NCBI RefSeq assembly: GCF_036053395.1
Contig: NZ_CP107942.1
Coordinates: forward strand, 11,212,001 to 11,276,000
From: Actinoplanes sp. NBC_00393
Lineage (GTDB): Bacteria > Actinomycetota > Actinomycetes > Mycobacteriales > Micromonosporaceae
Direction: 5' to 3'
Length of the DNA: 64,000 nt
Shown here: piece after piece, positions 58,579 through 64,000 of the stretch
Numbering within the stretch: position 1 is the stretch's first letter
How the letters are laid out: the number at the start of each line of letters is the position of its first letter
Position numbers and translations under genes: made by a program
Notes under the pieces: generated by a model
The model's database searches: none
What the model was told of the DNA's origin: nothing
Seen by the model: the letters and a program-made list of their open reading frames with translations, nothing else

Positions 58579-59578
58579 CCCGGACGGCGTCGGCGACGGC
58601 TGCGCCCTGGCGAAGTCCGGCCCGGGCTGCGGCTGCCCGGCGACCCGGATCCATGAAGTTCTGGCCCATCGCCTCCAGCGCCGCTTCGTCCGGATCGATC
58701 AGCAGGGTCTTGCCCGCGCCGGTCGACGCCATCTCCGTCTCGATCCGGTCCCGGTCGATCCACGCCATCGGGGCGATCACCACCAGGTGGTCCGCCCCGG
58801 CAGCCAGGTCGGCGCCGGCGCCGAGCCGGATCCCACCGTCCATGTAGCGGCGGCCGTCAATCGTGATCGGCGGCATCAGGCCGGGCACCGCACAGCTGGC
58901 CGCGACAGCCAGCTCGAGGGGCGCGCCCGAAGCCGCATCGAAGACCACATCGCGCCCGTCGCCGGTGTCCACCGCCGTGATGCGCAGATCCCGCTTCGGC
59001 CACTGCCGAACCGGCAGGATCGCCGCCATTCCCGCAACATAGGACGCCTCGTCCCGGGTGGTGGCCGCCAGCGCGTACTCACCCACCCGGACCCGCCCCT
59101 CCCGAACCGGCACCGCCGGATCCGTCAACACCGCCAGCGCCGCCAGCAGCCGTCCGGTCCCACCTCGGCGCTCACCCTCGGCCCGTGCCTCCGCGCCGCC
59201 GTTCCGTCCTGCGTCGCCGTCCCGGCCAGCGCCGCTGCTCCGGCCTGCGTCGCCGTTCCGGCTTGCATCGCCGTTCCGGCTTGCATCGCCGTTCCGGCCC
59301 GCGCCGCTGTTCTGGCCCGCGCCGCTGGTTTGGCTTGCGTCGCCGTCCCGGGTCTCGCCGCGGCGGTCGCCGTTGTGGCCGACCTCCTGCTGGGCCACTG
59401 CGACCTCCAGATCGATGCCCGCGGCAATCACCGTGCCCACGACCGAACCGGCGGACGTCCCGATCACCACGTCGGCGTCCCCGAGCGGAACCCCGGCCCG
59501 CTGGAGCCCGCAGAGCACGCCCAATTCCCACGCGATACCGGTGACACCGCCGCCACCCAGAACCAGAGCCTTCGTCAC
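58562..59578 (-). CDS. Patatin-like phospholipase
   Basis: The GTG at 59578 starts the family motif at once (VTKALVLGGGGVTG) and gives 338 residues. The catalytic dyad is Ser42 in GTSAGS and Asp247 in MDGG. Residues 66-132, normally a short loop, are a low-complexity Gly/Asp/Ala/Arg/Asn region coded by 18-bp units. Patatin-like proteins hydrolyse acyl lipids. It is soluble and stands alone; its stop codon lies in the last unit of the 62-bp array. Confidence 0.9.
   Translation of the reverse strand: MTKALVLGGGGVTGIAWELGVLCGLQRAGVPLGDADVVIGTSAGSVVGTVIAAGIDLEVAVAQQEVGHNGDRRGETRDGDASQTSGAGQNSGAGRNGDASRNGDASRNGDAGRSSGAGRDGDAGRNGGAEARAEGERRGGTGRLLAALAVLTDPAVPVREGRVRVGEYALAATTRDEASYVAGMAAILPVRQWPKRDLRITAVDTGDGRDVVFDAASGAPLELAVAASCAVPGLMPPITIDGRRYMDGGIRLGAGADLAAGADHLVVIAPMAWIDRDRIETEMASTGAGKTLLIDPDEAALEAMGQNFMDPGRRAAAARAGLRQGAAVADAVRAVWPS
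59195..59347 (-). repeat. In-frame 18-bp repeats in the patatin gene
   Basis: TCGCCGTTCCGGCTTGCA (plus strand) and variants are repeated about eight times, coding NGDASR/SGAGRN-like hexapeptides at residues about 78-128. Confidence 0.85.
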
Positions 59579-59949
59579 GTACTGGACGGTAACAATCTCT
59601 GCGCCGCACAGCCAGGCCGTCGCGCAGTCGCGGAACTCCGCCAAGATCAGGTTGTCCGGACGAGGGCCGAGCCGACCCGGCTGGCGGTGATGCAGGTTAT
59701 TGCTGCCGCATTCCATGCCTCAGTGCCAGCTGGGCTGTGTCGGCTGGCGGTGGTGCACGTTATTGCTGCGGTATTCCATGCCTCAGTGCCAGCTGGGCCA
59801 CTCTGCTGGTCGTTGATCACGTGATCACGGCGGCCGCATGCGTGGGCCGTCCCTCGTTGGAGCGGGCAACGCTGCTCTGCCGGCGGCGTGGAGGCCGCCG
59901 GCTGGCGGGGGCAGCGGAGCCGTCGCTGTGGCCGGTAATGATGGCGATG
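59579..59949. repeat. Gene-free stretch with a 63-bp direct repeat
   Basis: Two copies of a 63-bp unit start at 59679 and 59742 (shared GGCTGGCGGTG-TGCA, TTATTGCTGC, then CATGCCTCAGTGCCAGCTGG). The period matches that of the array 1.1 kb away, and both contain CTGGCGGT and CAGCTGG. The rest, to the end of the metal exporter gene, shows no gene. Confidence 0.7.
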
Positions 59950-61779
59950 TCAGGTCTGGGCGAGCAGGGCCTGGGCGGTGAGGCTCAGCCCGACCAGCAC
60001 GATCAGCGCGGCGGTGAGCACCGGCACGGCTGGGCGCCAGCGGGTCAGCCGTTGCGGGAGCCGGCGTCCGAGGGCGGGGCCCCAGCGGCCGAGGGCGAGC
60101 CCGATGCTGGTCAGAGCGACGGCCATGCCCAGTCCGTAGGTCACGACGAGTAGGACTCCGTACCAGGGACGGCCCAGGGCGACCGCGCCGAGCAGCACCA
60201 CCACCGCGGATGGGCTGGGCAGCAGCCCTCCGGCGAAGCCGAGCGTGAGCAAGCTGCGCAGGCTGATCGGCCCATGATGGTGGCTGTGCCCGTGTTGGTG
60301 GCCGTGCCCATGAGGATGGCTGTGCCCATGAGAATGGCTGTGCCCGTGGCCGTGGTGGGCGGCTGCCGCGACCGATGGCGGCGCGGTGGTGCGTTCGTGG
60401 TGGGCGGCTGCCGCGACCGATGGCGGCGTGGCGGTGCGTTTCTGGTGGATGACTGCCACGACCGATGCCGGCGTCGCGGCAGCGTGGGCGGCCCCGTGCT
60501 GAGTGGCTGTTGTGGAGCGGTCGTCACTGCGCTCGTGGTCATGTCGGGCGGCCGGCGCGTCCGGCCCGGGCGCGGCCCCGTGGTGGGCCGCCTGGCCAGG
60601 GAGGGCTGTCGCAGCTGGTACCGGGCCGGTCTCAGGGCGACCACCGCCGAGGTCGTGATCATGCACAGCAGCGGCGGCAGCATCCGGGTCGGGCGCGGCG
60701 GCGTCATGGGCAACCCCGTGGTGCGCATGGTCGTGGTGGGGATGTTTGCGGGCGCGCAGCGCGCGGCGCAGCAGGCTGAGACCCACACCCGCGAGCAGCA
60801 CCCCACTGACCGCCGCGAGCACCCCGTAAAGACGCTCCGGCGCGAAGGTCACCGATGTAGCCAGGGTCGCCCCCAGCACCAGCACCCCAGCCGTGTGCGT
60901 GACCGTGACGCTTCCGGCGATCACCGCGGCCTGCCGCCACGTGCCCCGCTCGCCCACCAGGACCGCCGCCATCACCGTCTTTCCGTGGCCGGGCGCCAGG
61001 GCATGCGCCGCACCGAGCACCATGGCGAGGGCGATGCCGAGCAGCGCGAGGCCGAAGGTCAGCCGCTGCCGTTCCACGACGCCGGTGAACGCGGCCGTCA
61101 GCCGGTCGACCGCCTGCCGCGGCGCGGCGAGGGCGCTGCCTGCGGGCACCGCATCCGCGGACGCCCGCACCGCGACGGTGGCTGAGCGGACATCCGAGGG
61201 CGAGGTCAAAGGATCTTCGGGGTACGCGCTGAGCCGCCCACTGACACTGGATTCCGGCACATCACTGCTGGTCAGCGCGAACCCGTCCCCGGTGGCGGTG
61301 ATCTCCCGCCAGCCGATCGACGAAGGGTGTGCGTCGTTGCGGAAGGTGACGGTCGCCGGGTCCGGCACGGTGACGGCGGCGAGCAGCGCGCATTCGAGCC
61401 GGAGCGTGACCAGCCCGCCTTCGCCGGGCGGGAAGGTGACCGCCGACCGGCTCACCGTCAAGGGGACCGTCTCGCCCGCCACGGTCACCCGTAGCTGCCC
61501 GGCATCGTCGGCGCAGGCCGTAGCCGCGTACCGGGAGGCTTCGGCGGGCGAGACGGCCCCGTCCGCGTCGGTGTCCACCTGCTCGCTGCGTGCCTGGAAG
61601 GCCGGCAGCTCGGCAAGGTCCACGACGTAGTCCACGTGCACCGCTTCGGCGGCGATGCGCAGGCCCGCGTACTGGTTGACGGTGAACCGTCCCAGCGGGT
61701 GGGCGGAGGCCGGGCTCGCGGCGATGAGCAGTCCGATGACGACTGCGCAGGCGACGGCGATGCGCTGAAGAAGCCTCAC
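59950..61779 (-). CDS. NicO-type nickel/cobalt exporter with EF-hand and His-rich loop
   Basis: The GTG at 61779 overlaps the TPR stop as GTGA and gives 609 residues. A signal peptide (1-26) leads to an outer domain with a complete EF-hand loop (DTDADGAVSPAE, residues 69-80; Asp at 1, 3, 5 and Glu at 12), then six helices with the NicO motif AHALAPGHGKTVMA. Between helices 3 and 4 lies a very long His-rich loop (about 345-505) with 45-bp and 18-bp coded repeats (TPPSVAAAAHH, HGHSHS). The His loop would gather nickel, cobalt or another metal for export, and the EF-hand may sense calcium outside (inference). Confidence 0.87.
   Translation of the reverse strand: MRLLQRIAVACAVVIGLLIAASPASAHPLGRFTVNQYAGLRIAAEAVHVDYVVDLAELPAFQARSEQVDTDADGAVSPAEASRYAATACADDAGQLRVTVAGETVPLTVSRSAVTFPPGEGGLVTLRLECALLAAVTVPDPATVTFRNDAHPSSIGWREITATGDGFALTSSDVPESSVSGRLSAYPEDPLTSPSDVRSATVAVRASADAVPAGSALAAPRQAVDRLTAAFTGVVERQRLTFGLALLGIALAMVLGAAHALAPGHGKTVMAAVLVGERGTWRQAAVIAGSVTVTHTAGVLVLGATLATSVTFAPERLYGVLAAVSGVLLAGVGLSLLRRALRARKHPHHDHAHHGVAHDAAAPDPDAAAAAVHDHDLGGGRPETGPVPAATALPGQAAHHGAAPGPDAPAARHDHERSDDRSTTATQHGAAHAAATPASVVAVIHQKRTATPPSVAAAAHHERTTAPPSVAAAAHHGHGHSHSHGHSHPHGHGHQHGHSHHHGPISLRSLLTLGFAGGLLPSPSAVVVLLGAVALGRPWYGVLLVVTYGLGMAVALTSIGLALGRWGPALGRRLPQRLTRWRPAVPVLTAALIVLVGLSLTAQALLAQT
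60285..60472 (-). repeat. In-frame 45-bp and 18-bp repeats in the His-rich loop
   Basis: A 45-bp unit begins at 60352 and 60397, with a diverged third copy near 60442, coding TPPSVAAAAHHERT-like segments. Between 60285 and 60350 ATGGCTGTGCCCATGAGA-type 18-bp units code HGHSHS blocks. Confidence 0.8.
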
Positions 61780-63041
61780 TGGGCACCGCCGAGCGCGGCC
61801 AGGGTGGTACGCGCCGTCGCCGCATGCCGCACCGAGAAGTGCGGGTTCAGCCGCAGCGCCGTGGTCAGTGACGCCCGCGCCTCGTCCCGCCGGTCCAGGT
61901 CGAACAGGATCATGCCGCGGTGGTAGTGGAGCAGCGCGCTGCGCGTACCCAATCGCAGTGCCTCGTCGGCCTTGGGAAGTGCCTCGGCGGGCTTGCCTGC
62001 CGAGCGCAACGCCCAGGCCAGAGCGTCCGCGGCGGCTATCCCGGGCTGCCGGGCATAGAGCGTGCGGGCCGCCTGCACGGCGCCCGGTTCGCGCTGGTCG
62101 GCGGCGAACAGCACGCTCTCCGGCTCGGGCGATCCGGTCCAGGCGGCGCGGGCGAGGGCGTACTGCCGGCTGCCGGCCGTACCCTGACCATTCGCGGTCA
62201 GCACGTCGCCGAACTCGGCGGCGTAGGCGGGACTCGGCACGGTCGCGATCACGGCGCGGTACTCGCTGATGCCGGTCGCGGTGTCGCCGCGCGCGATCCG
62301 CACCCGGGCCTGCCCGATCCGCAGCGGCGGATAGGCGGGGTCGAGCCGCAACCCCTCGGTGAAGTGCATCGCCGCGGTGTCCAGATCGCCGGCGGAGTAG
62401 GCGAGTTCGCCCAGGTGGTAGCGCGCGAAGGCGGCGTCGGCCAGGCTACCCGCGGCGGTCAGGGCGCGCTGCATGGCATCCGTCGCGCGGGCGAGGTCGC
62501 CGCGCAGTTCCCAGGTGTACGAGGCCCGCGCGAACGACGCCGTGTCCGGCCGCAGATCCGCCATCCGCTGCACCGTGTCGAACGCCTCCGGATAGCGACC
62601 GATTTCGGTCAGCGCGTCCGCGACCACGCCGAACGCCGACGCCCGGTACGGGTCCACCGCGAGCGCCGCCTGCCCCTGTTTCAACGCCGTCGGGAAGTCG
62701 TGGCGCGCCGCCGCGAGCGCGCCCAGCCCGGTCAGCGCCGCCGCGTTCTCCTTCGGCCGAACCTCGAGGGACTTCTCCAGAGCACGCTGCGCCAGTGGAT
62801 AGTCGGCCGGGTTCGCGGTCACCCGGGCCCGCTGTACGTACGCCATCCCCAGCTCGGCCCACGTCGTCCAGTCCCCGGGCAGCTGCTCGAGCCGGAGCTG
62901 AGCCGCGGCGATGGGATCGGCGGGCACCGCGAGCACGGGCGCCGCCCGGTCCGCGTCACGCGGGGTGAGCAGCGCCCCGGTGACGACGACCAGGGCGACG
63001 CCGAGCGCGGCGACGGCCGAGTATTTGGCGACCTGGCGCAT
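61776..63041 (-). CDS. Membrane-anchored TPR protein
   Basis: The 421-residue protein has one N-terminal helix (about 8-27) and then tetratricopeptide repeats across most of its length, for example NAAALTGLGALAAARHDFPT, YHLGELAYSAGDLDTAAMHF and LLHYHRGMILFDLDRRDEAR. Such proteins scaffold other proteins at the membrane. It is the first gene of a two-gene unit with the metal exporter and is divergent from the secreted protein gene, a set that recurs in actinobacteria (known pattern, role unproven). Confidence 0.88.
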   Translation of the reverse strand: MRQVAKYSAVAALGVALVVVTGALLTPRDADRAAPVLAVPADPIAAAQLRLEQLPGDWTTWAELGMAYVQRARVTANPADYPLAQRALEKSLEVRPKENAAALTGLGALAAARHDFPTALKQGQAALAVDPYRASAFGVVADALTEIGRYPEAFDTVQRMADLRPDTASFARASYTWELRGDLARATDAMQRALTAAGSLADAAFARYHLGELAYSAGDLDTAAMHFTEGLRLDPAYPPLRIGQARVRIARGDTATGISEYRAVIATVPSPAYAAEFGDVLTANGQGTAGSRQYALARAAWTGSPEPESVLFAADQREPGAVQAARTLYARQPGIAAADALAWALRSAGKPAEALPKADEALRLGTRSALLHYHRGMILFDLDRRDEARASLTTALRLNPHFSVRHAATARTTLAALGGAQ

Positions 63042-63221
63042 GGCGGTTGTCCTCCCGTCGGTGGTGCCAGGGATTCGCGGGCCGGGGCCACGCGGATGGG
63101 CCGGGATCCTCCCGAGTTCGTGCCATCGACAGTCGTCTTCACAGGAATCTCACAGGGCTCCACGTTGGATGGCCGGGCAGGCGGCCGCCTCACCGACGGC
63201 CGCCCCGACGGGAAGGACCTC

Positions 63222-64000
63222 ATGACTGACCCGACGAAGAATCGTCGCCGTACCCGCCTGCTGGCCGCCGGCGCGGCCGCAGTGACGCTCGGGCTGACCG
63301 CCGCCGGTGTCGGTGTGGCCCAGGCCGCCGCCACGCCGCCACCGCTCTCCTTCGTGTCCGCCACCCAGGCCGTCACCGCGTACCGGTATGTCTCCGGTGA
63401 CGACGTGTGGTTCTCGATGGACCTGGGGCTGCACGTGATCGCGGGCAAGGACGCCTTCGAGATCCAGGCGCGCCGGACCGGCTACGACAAGCCGATCGTG
63501 GCCGAGAAGATCGTCACCGAGAAGGGCAAGAAGAAGCGGGTGGCGCTGCCGGCCGGCACGGTCACCGACTTCAACGGTCTGAAGGACTTCGTCACGATCT
63601 CGATCACCGACGAGGCGGGGGCGCCGGTGACCGAATACTCGACGCCGTTCTGCGGCACCACCTGGTCGTCGGCGCGGACCCGGCCGGACGCTCCGGCCAC
63701 CAACCCGTACCCGACGTCCTGCGGCAACGGGCAGAACCCGTTCACGCTCGGCGCGGTGTGGGGTGTGCAGGCCGGGTGGAGCACGTCGGTGGCGGACCAG
63801 CCGCCGTACAGCGAGGAGACCGGCCAGTTCGACCTGCCGGCCGGCAAGTACTCCGCGAAGGTCGCGCTCAACCCGCGCTACCGGGAGCTGTTCGGCGTTC
63901 CCGCGGACCAGGGCGACGTGACGATCGGGCTCACCGTGGTCGAGCAGCGTGAGGGCGAGGAGGGGCTGGCCCGCGCGATGAAGGCGGACGCGCTCGAGGA
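63222..64000 (+). CDS. Secreted protein resembling the N-terminal part of lysyl-oxidase-family proteins (3' end cut)
   Basis: The ATG at 63222 has GGAAGGA five bases upstream; the frame runs open to the window edge (about 259 codons). Residues 1-36 form a signal peptide after a basic start (TDPTKNRRRTRLLAAG). The mature part (PLSFVSATQAVTAYRYVSGD, FEIQARRTGYDKPIV, FCGTTWSSARTRPDAPATNP, NPRYRELFGVPADQGDV) has the layout of the beta-rich N-terminal region found before the lysyl-oxidase domain of some actinobacterial secreted proteins; the catalytic part would lie beyond the window. Two cysteines (FCGTT, SCGNGQ) may pair. It is divergent from the TPR/metal exporter unit; lysyl oxidases need copper, so the pairing with a metal transporter is suggestive (inference). 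Confidence 0.65.
   Translation, partial: MTDPTKNRRRTRLLAAGAAAVTLGLTAAGVGVAQAAATPPPLSFVSATQAVTAYRYVSGDDVWFSMDLGLHVIAGKDAFEIQARRTGYDKPIVAEKIVTEKGKKKRVALPAGTVTDFNGLKDFVTISITDEAGAPVTEYSTPFCGTTWSSARTRPDAPATNPYPTSCGNGQNPFTLGAVWGVQAGWSTSVADQPPYSEETGQFDLPAGKYSAKVALNPRYRELFGVPADQGDVTIGLTVVEQREGEEGLARAMKADALE

Noticed and set aside
63144..63166. ECF sigma-type promoter (GGAAT ... CGTT) before the secreted protein gene
   Set aside because: Spacing is about 14 bp instead of 16-18 and the -35 match is partial; not convincing.
1..64000. tRNA or rRNA genes
   Set aside because: No cloverleaf-like segment with the usual conserved arms and no rRNA-like sequence was noticed while reading either strand; a dedicated tRNA scan would be needed to exclude them fully.

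Overview
The window is GC-rich DNA with dense, mostly operonic genes, frequent GTG starts and many 4-bp ATGA/GTGA stop-start overlaps. Together with its regulators (TetR, LacI, ROK, WYL, LuxR/LAL), a DmdR/IdeR-like iron box, PepSY-linked two-component genes and secreted polysaccharide hydrolases, this points to a filamentous actinomycete, most likely of the Micromonosporaceae/Actinoplanes type (inference from content, no search was run). No rRNA, tRNA, CRISPR array, prophage, transposase or replication origin was seen.

Layout. 1-5.7 kb: end of a CPBP protease gene, a secreted PepSY protein, a TetR/hydrolase operon with a clear operator, and an OmpR-type response regulator/sensor kinase pair with a divergent small anchored protein; phased CTTA repeats link the PepSY gene to the two-component genes. 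5.7-16.5 kb: a complete mannan-use locus (secreted GH26 and GH5 mannanases, intracellular GH2 beta-mannosidase, binding protein and two permeases, no ATPase gene) controlled by a divergent ROK repressor and a LacI-like protein without a DNA-binding domain. 16.9-22 kb: a membrane protein, then an iron-siderophore ABC importer with an iron box and a frameshifted binding-protein gene, then 1.1 kb of shuffled and tandem repeats. 23-31.4 kb: a VOC protein and a LacI/ABC importer/D-mannonate dehydratase operon, a decayed gene and an SDR oxidoreductase. 31.4-33.8 kb: a gene-poor stretch with AT-rich islands and a G-rich minisatellite.

33.8-48 kb: a membrane protein with a five-residue repeat tail, DoxX, an MGT-type glycosyltransferase, two paralogous VOC proteins around a DHFR-like/ArsR-AHSA1 pair, a hydrolase, an ABC-F protein with a short upstream reading frame, a LAL regulator, a WYL regulator/VOC pair and a frameshifted esterase/TetR pair. 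48-58 kb: two small unknown proteins and a MacB/FtsX-type exporter (two large permeases, two ATPases, one ATPase with an AbrB-like tail), then an MFS carrier. 58-64 kb: a 62-bp hairpin-forming repeat array, a patatin-like protein, a NicO-type metal exporter with an EF-hand, a TPR protein and a secreted protein cut by the window edge.

Two themes recur. First, in-frame tandem repeats (12, 15, 18 or 45 bp) sit inside at least six unrelated genes, with 22-, 30- and 62-bp arrays between genes, which suggests much replication slippage. Second, regulators sit next to clear palindromes in the promoters they probably control, so several operator assignments can be tested directly.
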